DNA of 64,000 bases from Larix kaempferi (Eukaryota; Streptophyta; Pinopsida; Pinales; Pinaceae), in the NCBI GenBank assembly GCA_027924585.1, contig BSBM01002113.1, forward strand, positions 124,001-188,000, given 5' to 3'. Below are positions 39,001 to 46,985 of this stretch, one piece after another. The notes under the pieces were generated by a model that did no database searches, had not been told where the DNA came from, and saw nothing but the letters and a program-made list of their open reading frames with translations. Made by a program: the position numbers and the translations under genes. Within the stretch, counting starts at the first letter, position 1, and each line of letters opens with the position of its first letter.

Positions 39001-42000
39001 ATTTCTGTGCAAGGGTTCTTCTTCCTCTCTCTCTCTCTGAAAATTGACCTCTCTTCTTGCTCTTCTTCTCTCCAAAAATCTCTCTTGGAAAATGTGAACA
39101 ATTGTTTAGGTTTGCCTTTCCCCAAGCCTTTTTGTTCATGGCAACTTCATCTTTTCCATCCAATGCTCTAGATTAGATTAGATGAAGGGTTCTCAATAAA
39201 TGCTCAATAATTAATTATTAAATAACACTTAGTGCACTCATGTCATTTAATAAAGTGAAGACCCTTTTAATTAATCACTCACTTGACTTTATCATTAAAA
39301 TGAACTTAGGATATAACCATGACTTAACTTTTAATAAAGTGACTTTATAAATATAAAGTACTTCTTACTTTATTAATTAATGGCTAGGGGTCACCTTTTT
39401 AAAGTGTTCTTGTCCACCCCAAGACAACACAAGGTGAACAACACTCCCTTCGTAATTTTTCAACACTGAGTATCCCTCAATGTCTGAGTGAACCATCAAG
39501 GTCTCCCGACAGAACAGGTAGGAGCCGGAGCCTCTTCCTCTGCATCTGAAGGCTGCTGACCCGAACTAGAAGTGGTTGATGACCCTGGATCAACCTTCAA
39601 AGCTTCCTGCTCCTCATCCTCTATCATTGGCAATGGCTCATGAGACTTCCTAGATGCAAAGTCTTCCTCAAACTTTACATCCCTGCTTGTGATTGTCTTC
39701 CTCTCTCCTGGAACATAGATCTTGTAAGTGTTTGAATTCTCATTGTAGCCGACAAACAAACCCTTCATGTTGGAGGCTTCCAACTTTGTCCCCTTCTCCA
39801 CTAGTATATGGATGTAAACTGGACAGCCAAAGATGCAGAAATGAATCACCTCCAGCTTCACACCAGTGAATGCCTTCAAATTCCTCAAAGTTGGTTGCCC
39901 ACCGTCAACCTTAGCAGCAATGTTGTCATTAAAATTTAAGAAACAGATTTCAATGTTATTCCTTGAGCATATTATAAGTGTTAAAATGAAAAGATGTTAA
40001 CTTTAAAAAGATGAAGTGAATGATGCAGATTGAAACAGGGCAGCTTCAATGAATCCATTAGACCATAGCCTTTCCATAGGGACCTTTATGCTGCTTTATA
40101 AAGCATAGTTTGTACATAAGATGTTTAAGATGAATAGATACTTCAAGTACCAATGAGTGGTAGAAATCTTTTACACTTAAAGATTTACAGCAATATCAAA
40201 AAATTGATGCCCAAGAGACTTGACTATGTAGGACCTACTGGAGTAAAGGTATCTACAACATCCAGTGGTTCAGATAAGAAGACTATTTAATAAGGTGGTG
40301 GACTACATGGTGAATCAGGGGAGGTTGTTTGTCACTAAAGCAACATAAAATGAGCTCATTCCATAATGGAAATAGAGATATACTTAATCGCAGACTCTAA
40401 TATATATACTTGATTAATACTATTTATACTGGATATTATTTTTTTGTAAAAGATACTACGTAAATTTACATAAAGATATATACATCAGCAACAAGATAAA
40501 AGAAAAGCGACAGGGTATATACAATGGAGTCTATACCCTCTTCCAGAAGGCAACTAAAAAAGCTATGAAAGCCAGTGGGTTAGCTCAAATGGTTAAGTGC
40601 TTTGAATTGCAAGCAGGAGGTCATGGGGTCAAGTCCCTGAGCTAGCTGCCTCTGTGAATATTGTGGGCCTCACTTGATGTCATCGTCGGCTTAGGTTGCC
40701 AAACTTGCGAATGAATGATTAACCTCGGGTACCATTCTCAAAATCAGGGGAAGTGCCTGGAGGGTTTCCCATGATGTGCATTCCATCGAAGAAAAACTAA
40801 AACAGCTATGAAATCAGAATAAGCAATAGAATCTAACAATCAACGATGTTCTTTTGCCAACAATTGCAACATACATCCTCTCTAATAACTAACAGAAAGC
40901 ACTCAAAGAACTGACCTCATTCTAAAACACATTTTTGCATTGGAGTTTCCAAAGAAAAAATAAAATTGAAATTCTCAAACAATGCCACATACCAACCAGA
41001 GAATCTGAATCGCGGATCTGGAATACCCCAATAACATTACCCTCCAATGAAGATGCCCCTAAAGAATACTTGCCAGCTGCAATCGAACCTACTCCCAACA
41101 ATGCCTCACAAAAGAGCAATCCCATAAAATATGCTTCATTGTTTCTGCCATTCGACAGGAGCGGCAGAGTTCCTCTAAAAGGCCATTCTTGGCCAACTAA
41201 GACTTGGAGGGGAGGCCCTAACTTACCAAACACTATGCAATCTCCAAATCCAACAAATCTCAATATCCAATGAAACCCACTGAGCATTCAAAATTGGGCC
41301 TAGCACATGCCCCTGACACAAAATAAACTAATGTCTATGCAAATCATACTGGACCAAAGAATGTCCAAAACTATGAAGGGACATGTATATTAGGCTTATT
41401 AGCATAATCATGTCTCTTCATAACAATTATTAGGTATAAATAGTATTAATTAGGCATATTACATAAACATGCCAAACAAAGATTTGAATATGAATATGAC
41501 TTCTAGTCTAGTCCATTGAAGAATGATTCTCTCAACAATCATTATGTTTTGAGTGCAGGTAGAGGATTAAAAAAAGGCATCCATCCAATTGAGACACCTC
41601 TATTTAATGAGAGGATCTTACTGCCTTGCACATTAGGGTATGCAAAGGAAAAGGAATGACAACATGGGAAGCAAAGTAATAGGTTGATAAGAAGATGGTA
41701 AGCAACAATAGAGGCTAATGTAATCAGAAGTTGGGATAAGACTTATGTTAATACAGGGAATATCCCGAAGGTGCAAGACCAAGAATGGAGATGGATGACC
41801 CAAGAAGCTCTTGAACTAGGAGGTACGGAAGAATTTAGAACCGCTTTGGCAGAAGTAGCATACAACATCCAAATCATGTAAGGCATGCCCAATGATCTTC
41901 TCCAAAACACAATGCCTTAGAGGGGCCACCTCTAAGACTTTTGAACTCTTGGAAGACACTAAGGAATTAGTGTACAATAAAAAAAAACTCCTACAGCACC

Positions 42001-44375
42001 AGGCCAAACCTAAAAGTGGAAAACATGAAATCTAAGGAACTAGCAATGATGTGCGGGGCCTATATAATTGGGGATGAACAAAGGACCACCCACAGAGACT
42101 TCATCCAATTGACCAAGCAATTTCCTGAATTGCAGGCATCTAAGGACCTGCACCTACATTTGTATTTAGGGGATTCAACTTCGCAGCTGATCTTTTGATT
42201 GTTAGTCAAAAGGATTAAAATTTTCAGGCAATGACCTTATGATAGTCGCAATAGATGTCTTATCTAGTATAGTTTTAACTTTTAGGTGAAGCACCCTCTA
42301 AGGGCTGATATATTTGCCATGTAATACACTAATCCTAAAACAAAAATTATTCTTTCCTCGAGAAAACATAACAAGCATATGAACATCAAATTAATCTTAT
42401 AATGATTAATAAAATAAGCATTTGGGACAATCAAATACAGCAACTTCTGTTTTCAATATCAATCCTTCCACTTATGAATGATGACCTCTTTCAGGAATTT
42501 TGAAAGATCAACCGTAGCACAAACACTTATAGGGTACCTATGGAAAGAGACCCTTGAAGATTCTTTCACGTAGACATGTCCTAAGTTGCTACACACTAGA
42601 TAAAACTCCTCATATAAAAGGGCATATTTCAGAATTTGATCCATCTAAGAATTCATAGGATACAACCCAATGCACACAAACACATGAAGCCCCATCAATA
42701 ACAAACAACCAAAAAACACTGTAGAAAAAATGGCCCATCACTAAAGAATATGCTACTGCTCTTGGACGATACAAAGATATAGAGGCAAGGATAGTAGATA
42801 GTAGATGCAAACCAATATCTTGGCAGCAAGTGGCCCCTGTTTGGCAAAACGAGTCTGAAGTAGGGTAAAAACCTTAAAGGCATGAGGATAGGTGAATCTT
42901 GTGCCTGTTTTATTGTTTACATATTAATCCAGCTTTCTATAACTATCAAACAGTATGGAAAATTTGCTCAATGGGAACTTGCAATTGTAATTTTATGCAG
43001 ATTTCAATCGCAGTAAAACCCAACCTCTGAGGTTTTGATTTTTCCCTTCAACTATGAAAGAGCTAAAATATATTCTGCAAATGTGAGGGTACCCACACAA
43101 CATCTCTTTCTGGCGTGTTATAACTTACGACAGATCTTGACAAAGATTATTTGTATGCACTCTTCAGGAATGCAGATGACAGCTGCAAATAAAATCAATA
43201 GCATGGACCAGCAAAAGCAACACCAGAAAAAGCCTAATATATTTTCGGAAGAGAGGTTAGGAGACTTTTTTAATCTAGCTATTCGATAACCTGCCCAATT
43301 TAAGCGGCAGTCTACCCTAAACATAAACAATCATTTACATGATAGCTTCACCTTTAAACGGGCTCTCTGCTGCATTTGGGCATGTAGAGGCCAAGCAGTG
43401 ACTTTTAAAATGCGTAGGATTGCAGAAATTCGTCGCAATGCTGCAATTGAAGTGCAAAAAACAATAGTACGACCACATCCATGAACCTTGAGAATATAGT
43501 ACAAATATGCATCTTTGTCTTCTTCTCTACACCTGCATGATTCAATGTACCAAAATTCATAAATACTAGTTGCAATGGCATTTCCAAACAGCACCAATGT
43601 ATCAGTATCACCAAAGAAGTAAATCGCTACTCTAAACACATCTCCACACATAAATTGCATCAATGAGGAACTTAAGCCAAATAAATTTTCAAGAGTAGAA
43701 ACGTACTCTATTGCTGACTCTTCCAGTTTATGTGCCACGATACTTGATGATGTCAAATCAACAATTACCGCATTTTCCCGTAAACCTGATTTTTCAAATA
43801 GTGTTGCAAATGAATCATTGTCATCCATCTTTGAACCATAATGGCCTCTGTTCAGCTTCTTTCGGAAACCAGCAGTCAGTGCTATAGTGGCTGAAAATAC
43901 AAATGTCTGCCTTCGTTTTCTTTCAAAACTGTTATTTGCCTTGTCATTCCTTGAAGCATTTTCAAGTTGCTGTGTGCCATCTGAACCCACAGGTTTTGGA
44001 GAATGATCTAAGGCCATTGGAAGCATCCCAATAATAGATTGAAGCTCATGAAAGTGACCTTTCTCTACCATCCGATCAGCCTCATCAAGAACAAAGAAAG
44101 ATAAGGATTGTAGCTGCAGAAGCACAAAATAAGAATCAATATGTAGCCAGTTATGTTGACTTCAATTACACTTTTTCCGAAGTGAGCAAACTACCAACCT
44201 CAACAAGGTGTCTTTCCCCACCAGCCATAAGTTCCCATAGTCGCCCTGGTGTCCCAACTATAATGTGTGGCCTTTGCTTTAAAAGACGTTCCTGCTTCTG
44301 TGGTGCCATCCCACCCACTATAGAAACTACCCTGATGATTGTGAATTTGGAAGCTGCTTTAAGATGATCACAGAC
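20905..44375 (-). CDS. RH13: DEAD-box RNA helicase gene, RH13/DDX24-like (partial, internal exons)
   Basis: Five exons in order on the minus strand (44375-44199, 44113-43707, 43532-43352, 21272-21150, 21021-20905) encode about 335 residues of the helicase core. They carry GG and TPGR (Ib), DEAD (II), SAT (III), VFCTS (IV), [10 protein letters not shown] (V) and HRSGRTAR (VI). The long insert between motifs III and IV and the block KDAYLYYIL fit the RH13/DDX24/Mak5 family, which acts in nucleolar 60S ribosome assembly. All splice junctions are GT-AG and phases agree. The Q motif, Walker A and the C-terminal tail were not found. The intact frame suggests a functional gene with giant introns, though a partial duplicate is not excluded. 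Confidence 0.85.
21150..21272 (-). CDS. RH13: Helicase exon with motif V
   Basis: 123 bp, 41 codons, phase 0. It starts after TTTTCACAG with [11 protein letters not shown] and includes [15 protein letters not shown] and [11 protein letters not shown], ending before GTTAGT. It joins in frame to RARLK upstream and to IYVHRSG downstream. Confidence 0.9.
22660..23470 (+). pseudogene. Degenerate LINE ORF1-like fragment
   Basis: The second frame from 22731 has a Ser/Thr/Pro-rich N-terminal stretch, then a decayed block ending [15 protein letters not shown] and FLGSCPK. This resembles the DUF4283 / CCHC-type region of plant L1 ORF1 proteins, where the knuckle cysteines are mostly lost. Several stops interrupt it. 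No endonuclease or RT follows that I can see. Confidence 0.45.
23480..26690. other. Intronic DNA without recognised genes
   Basis: No frame with a known domain was found. 24480-24780 and 25440-26690 look like old LTR or repeat sequence because of A-rich and T-rich blocks and short duplicated words, but no ends or target duplications could be identified. Confidence 0.4.
26700..27205 (+). repeat. Dispersed repeat R, uninterrupted copy
   Basis: Matches the reverse complement of 13860-13547 and then 12463-12225 in the same order, without the solo LTR that separates them there. It gives the uninterrupted structure of the repeat. No protein is recognised. Confidence 0.6.
27206..27838 (+). mobile_element. 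Possible LTR of unidentified element
   Basis: Starts TGTTGAGGG directly after a purine tract (AAAGGGGAGGA, 27195-27205). A TAGTATCAAGTT stretch resembling a decayed Met primer site follows at 27843. No matching partner LTR, CA end or target duplication was seen, so this is tentative. Confidence 0.25.
28581..29066 (-). mobile_element. Copia 3' LTR (family D-like) with GTCGGC promoter
   Basis: Read on the minus strand it starts TGTTAAAAGAATG after polypurine tract AAGAGGGAG (29067-29075) and ends CTTTCA, 486 bp. It has TATAAATAGA (28806-28815), three upstream GTCGGC motifs and a pyrimidine/GAG-rich leader. Its layout resembles the 5' LTR of copia D (58245-58848). The coding tail just upstream ends in KREC, as in other copia elements here. 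Confidence 0.7.
28806..28925 (-). promoter_or_regulatory. LTR promoter: TATA box with three DRE/CRT cores
   Basis: On the minus strand TATAAATAGA is preceded by GTCGGC at 28848-28853, 28871-28876 and 28920-28925. Two are in the longer context AAGTCGGCCC. The cores match RCCGAC, the DREB/CBF site; activity is inferred. Confidence 0.5.
29505..30690 (-). pseudogene. Copia B: C-terminal RT and RNase H
   Basis: On the minus strand: RT from the [10 protein letters not shown] region (30690 down) through a YADD catalytic site near 30420 and PMATPMITN (30200). RNase H then shows [16 protein letters not shown] and STEAEYM (29830-30010) and a [13 protein letters not shown]-like end. It finishes in KREC and a purine tract (29505-29513) before a TGTCGATG start at 29504 that should be its own 3' LTR. 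Stops and shifts are present. The upstream half of RT lies at 34031-34210, beyond an inserted LTR element. Confidence 0.75.
30691..34025 (+). mobile_element. LTR-type element family G, larger copy
   Basis: Starts TGTTGATGAA and ends GCGTCCAACA. Flanks TATCT (30686-30690) and TATCC (34026-34030) form a 5-bp target duplication with one mismatch. It splits copia B RT between MGWRI and HKMDV; the protein reads on across it. It has TATAAATAGG at 32028-32037 with three GTCGGC motifs upstream. GAT-rich degenerate tandem repeats fill 30900-31560, and CAGTGATGA-type repeats fill 32490-33660. It is about 1.3 kb longer than the copy at 7062-9115 and has no coding domain. Confidence 0.7.
31884..32037 (+). 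promoter_or_regulatory. LTR promoter: TATA box with three DRE/CRT cores
   Basis: GTCGGC occurs at 31884-31889, 31936-31941 and 31989-31994, and TATAAATAGG at 32028-32037. The middle copy is in ACAAGTCGGCCCAGTCA context, also found in the unrelated copia LTR at 28581-29066. Confidence 0.5.
34031..35394 (-). pseudogene. Copia B: gag, and N-terminal RT joined by deletion
   Basis: On the minus strand the gag (UBN2-type) runs from about 35285 to 34450 with [27 protein letters not shown] and a [12 protein letters not shown]-stop-C zinc knuckle. After a degenerate stretch it passes to [26 protein letters not shown] and MGWRI (34210-34031). Protease and integrase are absent. A TAG falls inside the knuckle. 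The element is therefore internally deleted. Confidence 0.75.
35395..35408 (-). other. Copia B primer-binding site
   Basis: The minus strand reads TGGTATTAGAGTGG directly after the LTR end, close to the Met tRNA primer site TGGTATCAGAGC. Confidence 0.7.
35705..38543. mobile_element. hAT-type DNA transposon, non-autonomous, composite
   Basis: An exact 8-bp target duplication CTTCTGAG (35697-35704 and 38544-38551) flanks termini CAGGCTTCAAATTTGA and, inverted, CAGGGATCAAATTTGA. An 8-bp duplication and CAGGG-type ends are hAT hallmarks. No transposase is recognisable. A third, inverted terminus with palindrome GGCTTCAAATTTGAAGCC ends at 36848, so a 1.14-kb element (35705-36848) may sit within or beside the larger one. 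Subterminal CTTCAAA words are frequent. The interior has GC-richer stretches (36250-36600, 37060-37240) that may be captured host DNA. Confidence 0.65.
36288..36425. repeat. Three spaced copies of a 22-bp word in hAT element
   Basis: TGTTTTCTTTGTTGTATCAA starts at 36288, 36350 and 36401, with different spacers between. The whole lies in a C-rich, open-frame stretch whose protein I do not recognise. Confidence 0.7.
39496..39888 (-). pseudogene. Copia integrase C-terminal fragment
   Basis: The minus-strand frame has [29 protein letters not shown] and SRDVKFEED, which are the IN C-terminal hallmark blocks of copia, followed by a Glu/Ser-rich linker. It is cut at 39465 by the family C LTR and fades out above 39890. 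It belongs to a different copy from copia B, probably its insertion site. Confidence 0.75.
39900..40551. other. Intronic DNA, nothing recognised
   Basis: AT-rich, with no coding similarity or repeat ends seen. Confidence 0.4.
40571..40794 (+). mobile_element. tRNA-derived SINE with 19-bp target duplication
   Basis: The head carries box A-like TTAGCTCAAATGGTTAAG (40580-40597) and box B-like GGGGTCAAGTCCC about 35 bases later, as in Pol III tRNA-type promoters. The 224-bp body is flanked by AACTAAAAAAGCTATGAAA (40552-40570) and AACTAAAACAGCTATGAAA (40795-40813), with one mismatch. Mobilisation would need LINE enzymes in trans. Confidence 0.8.
40922..41290 (-). pseudogene. LINE RT C-terminal zinc-finger (zf-RVT) fragment
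   Basis: One minus-strand frame reads [25 protein letters not shown], matching the Cys/His pattern C-x2-C, H, C of the zf-RVT domain at the C-terminus of plant LINE reverse transcriptases. A TAG follows directly. The longer open frames here on both strands are in other frames and look fortuitous. Confidence 0.5.
41300..42235. other. Unassigned intronic DNA with coding-like traces
   Basis: Plus-strand frames at 41770-42200 have short coding-like stretches (for example [15 protein letters not shown]) broken by stops. I do not recognise the source; a decayed retroelement is likely. Confidence 0.3.
43352..43532 (-). CDS. RH13: Helicase exon with motif IV
   Basis: 181 bp, starting after ATGCAG with the last base of the split Glu codon. 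It encodes [35 protein letters not shown] and ends QQRARLK before GTGAAG. The exon that continues it in phase 0 ([12 protein letters not shown]) lies about 22 kb away at 21272. Confidence 0.9.
43533..43706 (-). other. RH13: 174-nt intron that keeps the frame open
   Basis: Bounded by A|GTACGT and ATGCAG|G. Its length is a multiple of three and the helicase frame has no stop across it, so retention would add 58 residues between SAIE and CREEDKD. Family comparison (EE..I-C-EE-KDAYLYY continuous in RH13) supports removal as the normal state. Confidence 0.75.
43707..44113 (-). CDS. RH13: Helicase exon with DEAD and SAT motifs
   Basis: 407 bp. It begins after TTCTGCAG with [20 protein letters not shown] and includes [11 protein letters not shown]. 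It ends within a Glu codon (GA|G) at GTACGT. The Ser/Asn/Lys-rich stretch between DEAD and SAT is longer than in typical DEAD-box proteins, as in RH13. The next intron is only 174 nt. Confidence 0.9.
44199..44375 (-). CDS. RH13: Helicase exon with motif Ib (TPGR)
   Basis: 177 bp, 59 codons, phase 0 at both ends. It starts after CAG at [10 protein letters not shown] and ends HLVE before GTTGGT. It contains [15 protein letters not shown] (the GG motif) and [13 protein letters not shown]. The preceding exon should end in motif Ia (PTRELALQ), but I do not find it before the window ends. Confidence 0.88.
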
Positions 44376-44746
44376 CTGCACAATTAGCTAGTTAAGTCTG
44401 GTTGATGAATAAGGCCTAAATATAAGCAATTATTCTCACAATAAAAGCATTTACATTTACAGGGCAACGTGTAAGACTCAAATATGAAAAAATTGGAAGT
44501 GCAAATAGAAACTTCCAAATTGCTCGCATTCTGTCAAAAGATGAGACATAGCCCGAAATAACAGGCAAGATAAGATATAAATATGCATAAAGTACATTGT
44601 ATATACATTGGACTTTGGAGTCCAAATTCACTATTTCTGCTTCACTTCATCTTTAAAGGACATACGTCAATTAATTCATATAGTAAACGATAGCAGGACT
44701 TGCAAAAGGATGAAGGGGAAAGCTTTATGTGTGAACTATTAAAAGC

Positions 44747-44920
44747 CGTGGTTCAGTTGTTAATGCAACCTTGCATGCACATGTGCCTTCCAGAGGTTTG
44801 AACTTCTGCCCGGTAGCAGCAACTCTAACCATCAAGGGTTCAAGGTTTATGGATTTTAAATTTTCCATATCACCCTTACAAAGAGAAAGTAGTTACTTTT
44901 CTCCATGCCTTTAAAATCTA
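44747..44920 (+). mobile_element. Possible tRNA-derived SINE
   Basis: A box A-like GTGGTTCAGTTGTTAA and box B-like GGTTTGAACTTC about 35 bases later occur at 44750-44810. No clear 3' end or target duplication was found. It lies in the intron upstream of the first visible helicase exon. Confidence 0.35.
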
Positions 44921-45044
44921 GACTTGTCTTAAGTTTCAACTTTGCATGTACCTATGGATCAGTCACATGACATTCAGAAGATACATTTATCCTTGACTCA
45001 TTGCAAATAGTATAGATTCACTACCTTGGATCAGCCAACTCAAA

Positions 45045-45335
45045 TGTTGGAGATATGTTGGCTAATCTTGACTTAGTGGACATTGAGGCCCTAATGGTCT
45101 GTCATTAATGTGGTGATTAGAAGCTGGCCTAGTGGTACATAATTAATGTGGCAATTCTGCTAGAGCTAATCACTATATAACGGGGTCTAGTAATGCATTG
45201 TAATATACCATGATACATGGGATCTAGTAACCCATTGTAATACACCATGATACAAGACACAAAGAATAAAGCAATATTGTTCAAAGTGGAGTTTTCTACC
45301 CCATGAGGTTTCTTTGCAATAATTTTGGTGTATCT
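45045..45335 (+). mobile_element. LTR fragment, family E
   Basis: Starts TGTTGGAGATATG and is homologous to 57295-57560 over about 280 bp, including a TATATAA box (45173) and the end block TTCAAAGTGGAGTT. It abuts the truncated copia C LTR at about 45336. Confidence 0.6.
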
Positions 45336-45698
45336 TAAGCCCAAATTAGCCAACTAGGATGTATTTGGGAGTCAACTACGCCAAAATAGCTAATTAGGTA
45401 GTTAACTGAGCTAAAATAGCACACTAGAATGTATTAGTCAATTAACTGAGCCTTAATTGCTAATTTAAGTGCACAAAACCTAAAAACAGGGGGCAACTCA
45501 TGCAAGAGTGCCTTAATCCCTAAAAGAGGGGAAAAACTAGTTGTGAGAACACCCTCTCTAACTGTTAGGGCACATTTGACCCTAGAAACTACGGATTGGT
45601 CTAGAAAGTGCGCATTTGACCCTAGAGATAGGAGATTAACTCCAGTAGGTGTGCTCTTACCCCTTGAGATGCAGTAAGGTGTGTATGTACACCAAAAA
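45336..45698 (-). mobile_element. Copia C 3' LTR, truncated
   Basis: A direct repeat of 54588-54982 (AGCCAACTAGG..., CATGCAAGAGTGCCTTAATCC, ...TATGTACACCAA) on the other side of copia C. The part matching 53857-54587 is missing. On the minus strand it begins at TTGGTGTACATAC after a purine-rich AAGGGGG. Confidence 0.6.
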
Positions 45699-45699
45699 C

Positions 45700-46985
45700 C
45701 CCCTTAAGCCTAACTTAGATGAGTATGATGTACAAAAAATGATTCCTTGCAATAGAAGCCATGTTAGGTACCCATGTACAAAAACAATATCCCTTGAAAG
45801 TGAGAAAAGAGGGAAAACCCAGTGGGAACCACCTCTCCACCAAAAGAAAAAAGAGGATAATGTTGAGAAGGTTTGGCAGCCTGCTTTGTAGTGCAAGTCT
45901 CCTTCACTCCCAAGTGAGCTTGCAAATCAATGAACTTCTTCTCTATGAAGGACTTGGTGAAGATATAGGCGATCTATTTTGTGGACGAACAATATTGCAG
46001 ATCAATGATCTAATCATGAATCAACCCCCTGATGAAGTACATGTGAATCTCAATGTGTTTGGCCCTCTGTCACTTAACTAATTCTCTAGAAATTTGATAG
46101 TACTCTGATTGTCACAAAAATGACAGTCGGATGGTGATACTGAATACAAAACTCAGTGAGGACATGTTGCAACCAAATGGCTTCGGTGGTTGCAATCCTT
46201 GCACCTCTATACTCTGCTTCCGCTATCGATAGAACAATGGAGAACTACTTTTGCTTGAACAAAAAATAGGTCCGCAGCCAAAACTGAAAACACAACCAAA
46301 TGTGGATTTGTGATCAATGCTATCGCCAACCCAATCAGAATCTCTGTACCCAACTAGATCAAGTGAGCAATCTGTTGCATAATGTATCCCAAAACTGTGA
46401 GTACCCTAAGCATACTGAAGAATTCTCTTTGCAGCTTTTTATTGCAACTCATGAGGCTCTTGCATGTACCTGGAAACTGCTCCAACAGCATAAGAAATGT
46501 ACGATCTAGTGTGGGTGAGATAAAGTAGACTCCCAACCAACTGTCTATATCGAGTAATGTCCACCAAAGGTGTAGTACTTTCATCCTCAAGCTTTATCCT
46601 CAAGCTTTACCCCATAAAGAAAAGGAGATGTAGCTAGTTTGCAATTAGTCATCTGAAATCTAGTGAGAAGATCATGTGCATACTTAGACTGTGCCATGTT
46701 GACTTTTTGAATTAGACTAAGTGATTTCAAGACCAAGAAAGTAATGCAACAGTCCTAAATCATTCCTGGAAAATCTGTCATTGAAGGCAAATTTAACCGA
46801 AGCAATGGATGATGGTGAACTCCCTATGATTAATAAGGTCATTGACATAAAGAACTATCAGCAAAAGAGAATCAACCTATCTAAGCATGCACACATTAGG
46901 ATCCAAATGACAGCGAGAGAAGTCCTAAGATAGTAAGGTGTCCATCTTTGCATACCAAGGTCACGATGCCAACTAGAGACCTGTT
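45700..46985 (-). pseudogene. Copia C: RT C-terminus and RNase H
   Basis: On the minus strand: WYAKMD and DPNVCMLR with a decayed YVND catalytic block (46840-46960), LVGSLLYLTHTRSYISYAVG (46480-46550), DSDWVGDSIDHKSTFGCVF (46290-46350) and AEAEYRGA (46200). Frameshifts and stops are frequent. The remainder of pol lies at 50815-53850 beyond an insertion. Confidence 0.7.

Larger units (their letters stand above)
35409..39465 (-). mobile_element. Copia B 5' LTR (family C), split by a hAT-type insertion
   Basis: The minus-strand LTR starts TGTTGAAAAATTACG at 39465 and ends CTTTCA at 35409 beside the primer site. It is homologous to the solo LTR at 55414-56621. It is expanded by the element at 35705-38543. 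The part at 38560-39000 carries the GTGCC/CGAAA-type motif array in reverse. Its family differs from the 3' LTR start at 29504, which suggests a composite element. Confidence 0.7.
21273..43351 (-). other. RH13: Giant helicase intron (about 22.1 kb)
   Basis: The 5' splice site is AAG|GTGAAG at 43352/43351 and the 3' splice site is TTTTCACAG|GC at 21273/21272. The intron holds a LINE fragment, dispersed repeat R, copia complex B with nested insertions, a SINE and a LINE zinc-finger fragment. 21300-22640 and 42240-43330 contain nothing recognisable apart from a short AC run at 22130-22150. Confidence 0.8.

Noticed and set aside
40571-40650. A functional tRNA gene
   Set aside because: Box A and box B are present, but no acceptor stem closes and the unit has SINE length and a target duplication.
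40935-41273. Plus-strand 112-residue ORF
   Set aside because: The opposite strand, in another frame, holds the LINE zf-RVT motif; this ORF has no recognisable domain.
43331-44125. One continuous 264-residue helicase exon
   Set aside because: The stretch at 43533-43706 has GT-AG borders and interrupts conserved helicase sequence, so it is read as an intron.
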